From: Parcubacteria group bacterium GW2011_GWB1_42_6
GTDB lineage: Bacteria; Patescibacteriota; Minisyncoccia; Portnoybacterales; GWB1-42-6
Direction of reading: 5' to 3'
Length of the DNA stretch: 9,030 nucleotides
Assembly (NCBI GenBank): GCA_000997475.1
Contig: LCEC01000025.1
Coordinates: 1 to 9,030 of the forward strand
Numbering within the stretch: position 1 is the stretch's first letter; every line of letters begins with the position of its first letter. Positions 1-5,339 of this stretch are shown in pieces. The notes beneath the pieces were generated by a model. It saw nothing but the letters and a program-made list of their open reading frames with translations, was not told the origin of the DNA and searched no databases. The position numbers and the translations under genes were made by a program.

Positions 1-1112
1 CCCAGATCGCGTCCAGAATTTGCGGCGTTTGCCCGGTAGTGCACAACTTGACAAGCCTGAAAGCGCTTGAAAACGCTTTGCATGTTGAAGTTTCTCAACA
101 GACAATTTTGCTCCGAAAACTTATGATGATGGGACAAATAATCAACAGCCATCTTCTTCATCTTTTCTTTTTCTCTCTTTCAGACTTTTTCGGCATAAAA
201 GACGATCTGCGATTGGTTAAAAAATTTCCCAAAAAAGCCCAAGAAGGACTTATCGCGAGAGAATTCGGCAACAAGATAATCGAAGTGATCGGCGGACGTT
301 CCATTCATCCCCTCACTCCCGTAATCGGCGGATTTTTGAAATTGCCCGGCGAAAAAGATCTGGCCGGCATTTTAAAACAAAGCGAAACCGCTCTTCAAAA
401 ATCAATCGGTTTGGCCGAACTTTTTATTAAACTCAAATATCCCGATTTTCAAAGGCCGGCTCCTTTCGCCAGCTTGGTTGATTTAAAGGAATACGCTTTC
501 TACGGCGGATCGGTGAAAACTCCGGATAATCAAAATATTTCCATTCAAAAGTTTTTGGCCACCGTCAAAGAACGCCAAATTCAAAAAAGTTTGGTCAAAA
601 GATCGGATTATTTCGGCAAGCCGTTTATGGTGGGAGCGATCGCCAGAATCAATCACAGCCGGAATCAGCTGAATCCCGAAGCATTGGATCTGCTCAAAAA
701 AAGCAAAAAACAGCTGCCGAGTTTTAATCCTTTTGACAATATATGGGCGCAGGCGATTGAAACCGTTCATTGCGTTGAAGAAACTCGGAAAATTCTTAAA
801 GAATTGATCCGAAAAAAAATCAAACCCGAATGCCCCGCGTTTTCATTGAAAAACGGCGAGGGCTGGGCGGCGATTGAAGGGCCCAGAGGCACCCTGTATT
901 ATTATTACGCTGTGGGCAAGGACGGTCTGGCGAAGGATTGCAATATCATCACGCCCACTTCGCAAAATCTTGCCCGCCTGGAGCAAGACCTGGAAGAATT
1001 TCTGCCGCAATTGGCTTTTGGCAAAAAACATATTCCAAAAACCGAGATTGAAAATAAAATTAAAATGCTGGTGCGGGCATACGACCCGTGCCTCACTTGC
1101 GCCACGCACTAG
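1..1112 (+). CDS. hyhL: [NiFe]-hydrogenase large subunit, group 3-like (5' end outside window)
   Basis: This is the catalytic subunit that holds the Ni-Fe active site and splits or forms H2, coupled in group 3 enzymes to NAD(P)H or a similar soluble carrier through partner subunits. The reading frame is open from base 3, upstream of a GTG at 39, and that upstream part encodes the proximal metal motif RICGVCPVVH (bases 15-44), so the GTG is not the start and the gene begins before the window. The distal motif DPCLTCATH forms the very C-terminus. Between them lies an E-G-P-R-G segment (about bases 877-891) carrying the conserved active-site arginine, and an NIITPTSQN segment typical of soluble group 3 enzymes. 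About 370 residues are visible, and roughly 50-60 are missing at the N-terminus. The stop directly follows the final histidine, so no cleavable tail exists. The downstream hypA gene fits a hydrogenase operon. Subgroup 3b is my best guess; 3c or 3d is not excluded. Confidence 0.93.
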   Translation, partial: QIASRICGVCPVVHNLTSLKALENALHVEVSQQTILLRKLMMMGQIINSHLLHLFFFSLSDFFGIKDDLRLVKKFPKKAQEGLIAREFGNKIIEVIGGRSIHPLTPVIGGFLKLPGEKDLAGILKQSETALQKSIGLAELFIKLKYPDFQRPAPFASLVDLKEYAFYGGSVKTPDNQNISIQKFLATVKERQIQKSLVKRSDYFGKPFMVGAIARINHSRNQLNPEALDLLKKSKKQLPSFNPFDNIWAQAIETVHCVEETRKILKELIRKKIKPECPAFSLKNGEGWAAIEGPRGTLYYYYAVGKDGLAKDCNIITPTSQNLARLEQDLEEFLPQLAFGKKHIPKTEIENKIKMLVRAYDPCLTCATH

Positions 1113-1121
1113 AACCCTGCG

Positions 1122-1179
1122 GAATTACGAATTCTGCCTGCTGGCAGGCCGGAATGACAATAAACGAGTTTCGTAATTC
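1122..1179. repeat. Nested stem-loop after the hydrogenase gene
   Basis: GAATTACGA (1122-1130) is the exact reverse complement of TCGTAATTC (1171-1179). Inside sits a second perfect hairpin, GCCTGC (1136-1141) with GCAGGC (1144-1149). The stretch 1150-1160 reads CGGAATGACAA, which matches the outer end of the GTCAT...ATGAC element family found at 7329-7517 and 8371-8436, so this may be a decayed copy. No T-run follows, so it is not a convincing terminator. Confidence 0.6.
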
Positions 1180-1182
1180 AAA

Positions 1183-1245
1183 GGAATTAGTACGAATATT
1201 ACGAATTGAATTTATCCGTATAATTCGGTATGGATTAGTAATTCC
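1183..1245. repeat. Imperfect inverted repeat upstream of hypA
   Basis: The left arm (about 1183-1212) begins GGAATTAGTACGAATATTAC, and the right arm (about 1214-1245) ends GGATTAGTAATTCC. The arms pair imperfectly. The right arm ends 13 bases before the hypA start and leads into CCGTAGGATG, which supplies a weak AGG(A) ribosome-binding match. A TATAAT (1219-1224) lies in the right arm but has no credible -35 partner. Confidence 0.6.
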
Positions 1246-1258
1246 GTAGGATGCCAAT

Positions 1259-1501
1259 ATGCATGACTTTCACCTCGCCCAGCAAATCGCCAAAATCGCC
1301 CGCGAACACGCGCGAAAGCACGGGCTTGATAGAGTGGAAAAGATTGTGATAGAATTGGGTGATATTATTGAACACGGCGAGACGATTTCGCCGGAAAATT
1401 TGGAATTCAATATCAAATTAATCTTGCCGGAAGCAAAAAAAGTCGAAATTAAAAAAATAAAGGGGGATGTGTGGAAACTGGTAAGAATTGAAGGAGAATG
1501 A
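1259..1501 (+). CDS. hypA: HypA-like hydrogenase nickel-insertion protein lacking the zinc-finger domain
   Basis: HypA, with HypB, delivers nickel to the hydrogenase large subunit. The protein is 80 residues, whereas family members are usually about 110-140. It begins M-H-D and keeps His2, the known nickel ligand of the family. Residues 1-65 follow the HypA alpha/beta fold (helix MHDFHLAQQIAKIAREHARK, strand KIVIELGDI, then SPENLEFNI). The family's zinc domain, with two CxxC pairs, should follow at about residue 70. Here KKIKGD runs straight into VWKLVRIEGE, which resembles the strand normally found after the zinc loop. There is no cysteine anywhere in the protein. The position directly after the large-subunit gene supports the assignment. 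The start is preceded by AGG about 8 bases upstream. A simple truncation is less likely than an internal deletion, because a C-terminal strand-like segment survives. Confidence 0.82.
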   Translation: MHDFHLAQQIAKIAREHARKHGLDRVEKIVIELGDIIEHGETISPENLEFNIKLILPEAKKVEIKKIKGDVWKLVRIEGE

Positions 1502-1506
1502 TTATC

Positions 1507-1584
1507 TTAACATATTAGCATATTAGCATATTAACAAAATTCAAATGTTAAAATGTTAAAATGCTAACATGTTAACATGTTAGC
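1507..1584. repeat. Period-8 inverted repeat leading into the trxB start codon
   Basis: The left side has four 8-base units (TTAACATA, TTAGCATA, TTAGCATA, TTAACAAA; 1507-1538). The right side has five (ATGTTAAA twice, ATGCTAAC, ATGTTAAC, ATGTTAGC; 1545-1584). Left 1507-1536 pairs with right 1546-1575 at about 26 of 30 positions. The trxB ATG at 1585 is in register as the first three bases of a sixth unit. No Shine-Dalgarno sequence is present. Confidence 0.9.
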
Positions 1585-2496
1585 ATGCACGACATCATTA
1601 TCATCGGAGCTGGGCCGGCCGGACTTTCGGCGGCCATTTACGCGGCCAGAAAAGCGCTTAAAACTCTGATACTTTCCCAAAATATCGGCGGACAAGGAAT
1701 TGATGCCAGATTTGTCGAAAATTACTTGGGTTTTCCCGGAATCACAGGCATAGAGTTGATAGAAAAATTTCTCGGGCACGCCAAATCGCTGGGAATCGAA
1801 GTCAAAGAAGGAATGTTGGTGGAAAAAATCAATAAAAAAGACGGAATTTTTGAAGTGATCGCCTCCGAACGCAAATTTGAAGCCAAAGCCGTGATTGTTT
1901 CCACCGGAAAAAAATATCGGGAACTCGGTATTCCCGGGGCCAGAGAATTTGAAGGCAAAGGAATCAGCTATTGCGCCACTTGCGACGCCCCTCTTTTTAA
2001 AGATAAAACGGTGGCTGTCATTGGCGCGGGAGACGCAGGACTCGATGCCGCGTGGCTTTTGGCCAGTTACGCCTCAAAAATTTATATCGTCAATAAATAT
2101 CCGGAATTGCGGGGCCACAATAAAGATTTGGAAGAAAGAATCAAGGAAGATAAAAAAATAGAGTTATTCAATAATTTCCTGCCCGGCGAAATCAAGGGCG
2201 ATAAATTCGCGAACAAACTAGTCATCCAAGAAGTCGATTCGGGCGAGAAGAAAGAGTTGGAGGTCCAAGGAATTTTTGTTGAGATAGGATCGATTCCCGC
2301 CTCGGAGATTCTGAAAGAATTCACCCAAATAAACCAGAAAGGGGAAATAATCGTTGATCACGAAACCAATATGACATCCACTCCCGGAATTTTCGCCGCC
2401 GGAGACGTCAGTGATGTAAAATACAAACAAATGATCATTGCCGCCGCCGAAGGAGCCAAAGCCGCGCTGGCCGCGTACGATTATTTGCGGAAATAA
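1585..2496 (+). CDS. trxB: Thioredoxin reductase-like FAD/NAD(P)H disulfide reductase
   Basis: This is a low-molecular-weight thioredoxin reductase family flavoprotein of 303 residues (usual length about 300-320). It moves electrons from a nicotinamide cofactor through FAD and a CxxC pair to a thiol partner in the cytoplasm. The FAD-binding motif IIIGAGPAGLSAA is at residues 5-17, NYLGFP at 46-51, the redox-active CATC at 130-133, a second nucleotide-binding motif VIGAGDAG at 145-152, and the C-terminal FAD motif AAGDV at 271-275. The usual NADPH-specific basic stretch (HRRDxxRA type) is absent. Residues 170-177 read NKYPELRG, resembling the AhpF/NADH type, so NADH preference is inferred. The glutaredoxin-like gene 134 bases downstream is the likely partner. 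The start is set by the family N-terminus; no ribosome-binding site is visible and the leader is a periodic repeat. Confidence 0.93.
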   Translation: MHDIIIIGAGPAGLSAAIYAARKALKTLILSQNIGGQGIDARFVENYLGFPGITGIELIEKFLGHAKSLGIEVKEGMLVEKINKKDGIFEVIASERKFEAKAVIVSTGKKYRELGIPGAREFEGKGISYCATCDAPLFKDKTVAVIGAGDAGLDAAWLLASYASKIYIVNKYPELRGHNKDLEERIKEDKKIELFNNFLPGEIKGDKFANKLVIQEVDSGEKKELEVQGIFVEIGSIPASEILKEFTQINQKGEIIVDHETNMTSTPGIFAAGDVSDVKYKQMIIAAAEGAKAALAAYDYLRK

Positions 2497-2508
2497 AATA
2501 ATATAATT

Positions 2509-2620
2509 CCAATCTACGAATTTTATTCAAATGCCACAAATAGCATGCGAATGGCGCAAATTCACGCGAAAGCGCCCATGCGAATAAATTCGTAGCATTT
2601 GAATGTTATTTGTAGATTGG
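2509..2620. repeat. Long inverted repeat upstream of the glutaredoxin-like gene
   Basis: Two 49-base arms (2509-2557 and 2572-2620) begin and end with CCAATCTAC / GTAGATTGG and close on GGCGC / GCGCC around a 14-base loop. About 34 of 49 positions pair without gaps, including a block of matching ATTCAAATGC / GCATTTGAAT. The element fills nearly the whole gap between trxB and the next gene and ends 10 bases before its ATG. No T-run follows, so it is not a standard terminator. Confidence 0.85.
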
Positions 2621-2630
2621 CATTACTTTA

Positions 2631-2864
2631 ATGATCAAAGTCTATTCAACGCCTTCTTGCCCGTATTGCGTCACTCTGAAAAAATTTCTGAAAGAAAAAG
2701 GAATTGAGTTCGCCGATATTGATGTTTCGGCCGATCAAAAAGAGCTTCAAGAGATGATCGATAAATCCGGCCAGATGGGAGTGCCGGTGGTTGATATCAA
2801 CGGGCAAATCATCGTCGGTTTTGATCGAAATAAAATTTTGGAATTATTAGATATAAAAGAATAA
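2631..2864 (+). CDS. Glutaredoxin-like / NrdH-type redox protein
   Basis: This is a small cytoplasmic thiol-disulfide carrier with the thioredoxin fold, 77 residues long, which is normal for the NrdH/glutaredoxin-like group. The N-terminal strand MIKVYST is followed by the active-site motif CPYC at residues 10-13. GVPVV at residues 50-54 supplies the expected cis-proline next to the active site, and NGQIIVGFD at 58-66 matches the family C-terminal segment. The adjacent trxB suggests it is reduced by that flavoenzyme rather than by glutathione. Candidate clients include ribonucleotide reductase or peroxidases, neither of which is seen here. The ATG has no clear Shine-Dalgarno sequence (CATTACTTTA precedes it). 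Glutaredoxin, NrdH and an arsenate-reductase-like carrier cannot be separated by sequence alone. Confidence 0.9.
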   Translation: MIKVYSTPSCPYCVTLKKFLKEKGIEFADIDVSADQKELQEMIDKSGQMGVPVVDINGQIIVGFDRNKILELLDIKE

Positions 2865-2867
2865 ATA

Positions 2868-2949
2868 ATTTACAGATTACGGATAAATACAGATATACGG
2901 ATGGGTTCAAAATTGAATTTTATCCGTATATTCGTAAAGATCTGTAAAT
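2868..2949. repeat. Inverted repeat upstream of lemA
   Basis: The left arm (2868-2902) starts ATTTACAGAT and ends ATACGGAT. The right arm (2922-2949) starts ATCCGTAT and ends ATCTGTAAAT. The two 10-base ends pair almost perfectly and the middle is imperfect. The loop contains TTCAAAATTGAA. The right arm runs into CCGTAAGGAAATG, so the ribosome-binding AAGGA of lemA sits at its edge. Its right half resembles the hypA leader. Confidence 0.8.
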
Positions 2950-2959
2950 CCGTAAGGAA

Positions 2960-3523
2960 ATGAATAAAAAATCTTGGATCATTCTTATCGCGATAGTAGC
3001 GATAGTCGCCATTTATCTGGCCTCTTACTATAACAGTTTTATCTCAAAAGATCAGGCCGTGCAATCACAGTGGGCTCAAGTAGAGAATCAATTTCAGCGA
3101 AGATTCGATCTGATCCCCAATTTGGTTAACGCCGTTCAGGGAATTTTGACCCAAGAACAGCAGATTTTCGGCGATTTGGCTGAAGCGCGAACCAGATACG
3201 CCGGCGCGCAGGGAGTTTCGGACAGAGTGAACGCGGCTAACGAAGTTGAAAGAGCCTTGGGCAGATTGCTGGTGATTATGGAAAATTATCCTCAATTAAG
3301 ATCATCTGAAAATATCCAATCCCTTCAAGCTGATTTGGCCGGAACGGAAAATAGAATTGCCGTCGAACGCGGACGATTCAACGAAAAAACCCAAGACTAC
3401 AACAATGCTATAAAGAGATTTCCCGGAAATTTAATGGCCGGAATATTCGGATTCGGTGAAAAGCTCTATTTTGAATCCGCCTCCGGAGCAGAAAAAGCTC
3501 CGGAAGTGAAACTGGATCAGTAA
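2960..3523 (+). CDS. lemA: LemA family membrane protein
   Basis: LemA proteins are small N-terminally anchored proteins with a long helical domain; their exact role is unsettled. This 187-residue protein matches the usual length. A short charged start (MNKKS) leads into one membrane helix at residues 6-23, followed by the family hallmark region NQFQRRFDLIPNLVNAVQGI (44-63) and ENYPQLRSSENIQSLQADLA (108-127). A further conserved segment covers NRIAVERGRFNE (131-142) and the YNNAIKRFPGNLMAG stretch (147-161). AAGGA lies just upstream of the ATG. The TPM-domain gene follows after a repeat-filled 205-base gap. LemA next to a TPM/YgcG protein is a widespread pairing, so the two probably act together at the cell envelope. 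Confidence 0.95.
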   Translation: MNKKSWIILIAIVAIVAIYLASYYNSFISKDQAVQSQWAQVENQFQRRFDLIPNLVNAVQGILTQEQQIFGDLAEARTRYAGAQGVSDRVNAANEVERALGRLLVIMENYPQLRSSENIQSLQADLAGTENRIAVERGRFNEKTQDYNNAIKRFPGNLMAGIFGFGEKLYFESASGAEKAPEVKLDQ

Positions 3524-3530
3524 GCTAAAA

Positions 3531-3722
3531 AATTCCCAATTTCCAAATCACAATTTCCAATTAAGGATTAAAATTCTTATCTGTAAAATCCACCCCAACC
3601 CTCCTTTAAAAGGAGGGAAGAAATGCGGATTTCCCCCTTCTAAAAGGGGATCAAGGGGGATTTTATAAATAGTTTTCAATATAAAATTTCAGAATTGGAA
3701 ATTTCATTGGAAATTAGGAATT
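3531..3722. repeat. Inverted repeat bracketing a nested element between lemA and the TPM gene
   Basis: The outer left arm (3531-3562) pairs with the outer right arm (3693-3722). Both contain AATTCC(C/T)AATTTCCAA and AATTTCCAATT when read in the same orientation, with only a short mismatched centre. The interior (3574-3682) is a separate C/G-run element. The right arm contains AGGAATTAGGAATTTG, so the candidate ribosome-binding site and the TTG start of the next gene overlap the arm. Confidence 0.8.
3574..3682. repeat. Dispersed element with C-run/G-run hairpins, copy 1
   Basis: It begins with TTCTTATCTGTAAAATCC (3574-3591), which recurs exactly at 8170-8187. It ends with a 23-base sequence (3660-3682, ATTTTATAAATAGTTTTCAA...) that recurs exactly at 7420-7442. 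Inside are a perfect hairpin CCCTCCTTT / AAAGGAGGG (3599-3617) and a C-run/G-run pair (about 3633-3659). The AAAATCC and GGATTTT ends can pair, giving one large fold. Confidence 0.75.
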
Positions 3723-3728
3723 AGGAAT

Positions 3729-4628
3729 TTGATATTAAATCTCCCTAAAAGAAGTTTTGCGATATTTGTCATTTGTCTCGCCTTTTTAGTATGCGGAGGT
3801 TTTGCCTATTCCTACTACTCTCCCGGTTCTCCCGCCGGCTTCGTTAACGATTTCACTCAAACTCTTTCGCAAGAACAAAAACAAAATCTCGAATCCAAGC
3901 TTTTCAACTTTGAAAAAGAAACCTCCAATGAAATCGCCGTGGCGATAATCCCGAATATGAAAGGAGATTACATTGAAAATTTCGCGGATAAACTTTTTGA
4001 AGAATGGGGGATCGGCAAAGAAGACAAAGACAATGGAGTTTTAATTCTGATCGCCAAAGAGGATCGCGAGATGCGCATCGAGGTGGGTTACGGCCTGGAA
4101 GGCGCCCTCACGGATTCGCAAGCTTATTGGATTATTCAAAATGTGACGCGGCCGGCTTTTCAAGCCGAAGATTATTACGCCGGCATTGACGGAGCGGCGG
4201 ATAAAATAATCGCCGCGACAAAAGGAGAGTATGTTCCAAGCGAAAGCCCCAAAAACAGAAACGGATTTAAAGTGGATTTTGATCTCATTTGGTTCGGACT
4301 GTTTTTCCTTGTTTGGATGAGCAGTATTTTCGCCCGATCCAAATCCTGGTGGGCGGGAGGAGTCGTCGGCTTGATAATCGGAATCATTTTGATATTTTTC
4401 ACTTCTTGGTTAATCGGACTTATTGCCGCCCTATTTTTGACGCCGCTGGGATTCTTGCTTGATTATTTCGTTTCAAAAAATTATCAGAACAGAAAATCTT
4501 CGGGCCGGCCGCCTTCGTGGTGGGCGGGGGGATTTGGCGGAAGCCATCGCGGCGGATTTGGAGGCGGGGGATTTGGCGGTTTTGGCGGCGGCTCTTCGGG
4601 CGGCGGCGGTTCAAGCGGAAGATGGTGA
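3729..4628 (+). CDS. TPM-domain (YgcG-type) membrane protein
   Basis: TPM-domain proteins are envelope proteins often paired with LemA; a phosphatase-like or assembly role has been proposed for some members. The protein has 299 residues. A signal or anchor segment lies at residues 9-27 (SFAIFVICLAFLVCGG). The TPM domain covers about 38-165, with GFVNDFTQTLS at its start and the signature EEWGIGKEDKDNGVLILIAK (91-110) followed by RIEVGYGLEG (116-125). Two or three membrane helices lie at about 186-202 and 209-247. The tail (257-299) is rich in glycine, ending SSGRW, which is typical for the family. A TTG start is chosen because it precedes the signal peptide directly and AGGA lies 9 bases upstream; no ATG or GTG is available before the hydrophobic segment. 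A terminator follows the stop. Confidence 0.92.
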   Translation: MILNLPKRSFAIFVICLAFLVCGGFAYSYYSPGSPAGFVNDFTQTLSQEQKQNLESKLFNFEKETSNEIAVAIIPNMKGDYIENFADKLFEEWGIGKEDKDNGVLILIAKEDREMRIEVGYGLEGALTDSQAYWIIQNVTRPAFQAEDYYAGIDGAADKIIAATKGEYVPSESPKNRNGFKVDFDLIWFGLFFLVWMSSIFARSKSWWAGGVVGLIIGIILIFFTSWLIGLIAALFLTPLGFLLDYFVSKNYQNRKSSGRPPSWWAGGFGGSHRGGFGGGGFGGFGGGSSGGGGSSGRW

Positions 4629-4630
4629 AT

Positions 4631-4666
4631 ATCGCCGCGAATCCGCGAAGCGATTATTTTATTTTT
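4631..4666 (+). terminator. Rho-independent terminator after the TPM gene
   Basis: ATCGC-CGCG (4631-4639) pairs with CGCG-AA-GCGAT (4644-4654) around the loop AATC, followed by TTATTTTATTTTT. It lies just after the TPM stop and separates the LemA/TPM block from the pilin genes. The pilin promoter is then expected in 4667-4717. A TAAAAT at 4689-4694 is a possible -10, but no good -35 is visible. Confidence 0.7.
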
Positions 4667-4729
4667 ACGGCAAATCGGCTCGCCTCGGTAAAATCAAGTC
4701 AAGGCGGACGATTTCTCGGAGAAATTTAA

Positions 4730-5332
4730 ATGAAAAAAGGGTTCACTCTCATTGAACTTTTGACGGTTATCGCCATAATCGGTCTTTTGGCATCCGTGAT
4801 TATGGTGGGCGTTAACTCCGCGCGCGCGAAAGCCGCGGACAAAAGAAGAATAATCGAATTGAAACAAATAGAAACAGCCATCCAAATGTATTACGACGCG
4901 ACCGGACATTTTCCCGAAAATACGGACAACGACTTTTTCGGTTATGATGTGGGATATAATACGCAAACCACGTCGGTTTTTCTCCCTGACGGAAATTGCC
5001 AGCCTCAACCGGACGGCTGGTGTTATGAACAGCAAAACCCCGATGGAGACACCTTTTTGCAGCCGTTGGCTGATTCGGGGTTTTTTAAAAAAGTGCCGGG
5101 AGATTTTAACAATCCCGACCCGCGCTACTGCGGATACAATTATTATCTGTTCAGCGAAGGAGCGTACGGCTGCGATCCGAACAAAGGCAGATTTTTTGTG
5201 ATAGGAACAAGATGTATGAGCGATAGAACCAGAGAAAACGCCCAACCGGAACCGGACAGCCCGGGATTCGCGTGCCCTCTCCGCAATTGGCACACGCAAT
5301 TTCTCTGGGTCACGGGTGAATTTGAAAATTAA
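4730..5332 (+). CDS. Type IV pilin-like prepilin (pseudopilin), first of a pair
   Basis: This is a class III prepilin of 200 residues. The leader is only MKKG; the prepilin peptidase site precedes Phe5, and the mature chain starts FTLIELLTVIAIIGLLAS with the conserved Glu at mature position 5 (residue 9). The hydrophobic helix spans about residues 5-27, then an amphipathic helix (AADKRRIIELKQIETAIQMY) leads to a globular domain with several cysteines (NCQ, GWC, YCG, GCD, RCM, ACP) that could form disulfides outside the cell. It probably joins a type IV pilus or competence-type pseudopilus, but the assembly ATPase, platform protein and peptidase genes are not here. A GGAG (4718-4721) lies 8 bases before the ATG. 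It overlaps or abuts the next pilin gene, which indicates co-transcription. Confidence 0.93.
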   Translation: MKKGFTLIELLTVIAIIGLLASVIMVGVNSARAKAADKRRIIELKQIETAIQMYYDATGHFPENTDNDFFGYDVGYNTQTTSVFLPDGNCQPQPDGWCYEQQNPDGDTFLQPLADSGFFKKVPGDFNNPDPRYCGYNYYLFSEGAYGCDPNKGRFFVIGTRCMSDRTRENAQPEPDSPGFACPLRNWHTQFLWVTGEFEN

Positions 5333-5339
5333 GATTTTC

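Noticed and set aside
39..41. GTG as the start of the hydrogenase gene
   Set aside because: The frame is open to the window edge, and the upstream codons encode the essential RICGVCPVVH motif, so the true start lies outside.
1113..1154. A hidden C-terminal hydrogenase tail beyond the stop codon
   Set aside because: In-frame read-through gives NPAELRILPAGRPE and then a stop, which comes from the hairpin repeat and does not resemble known tails.
1219..1224. TATAAT as a hypA promoter
   Set aside because: No -35 match lies at suitable spacing, and the hexamer is part of the repeat arm that also occurs in altered form before lemA.
1507..1584. CRISPR array or tandem iterons of a replication origin
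   Set aside because: Units are 8 bases with no spacers and lie in inverted halves in a short gap; no replication gene or DnaA-box cluster is nearby.
5316..5318. GTG start for the second pilin
   Set aside because: It would give a 35-residue leader overlapping the previous gene without a ribosome-binding site; the ATG at 5340 is more typical, though not proven.
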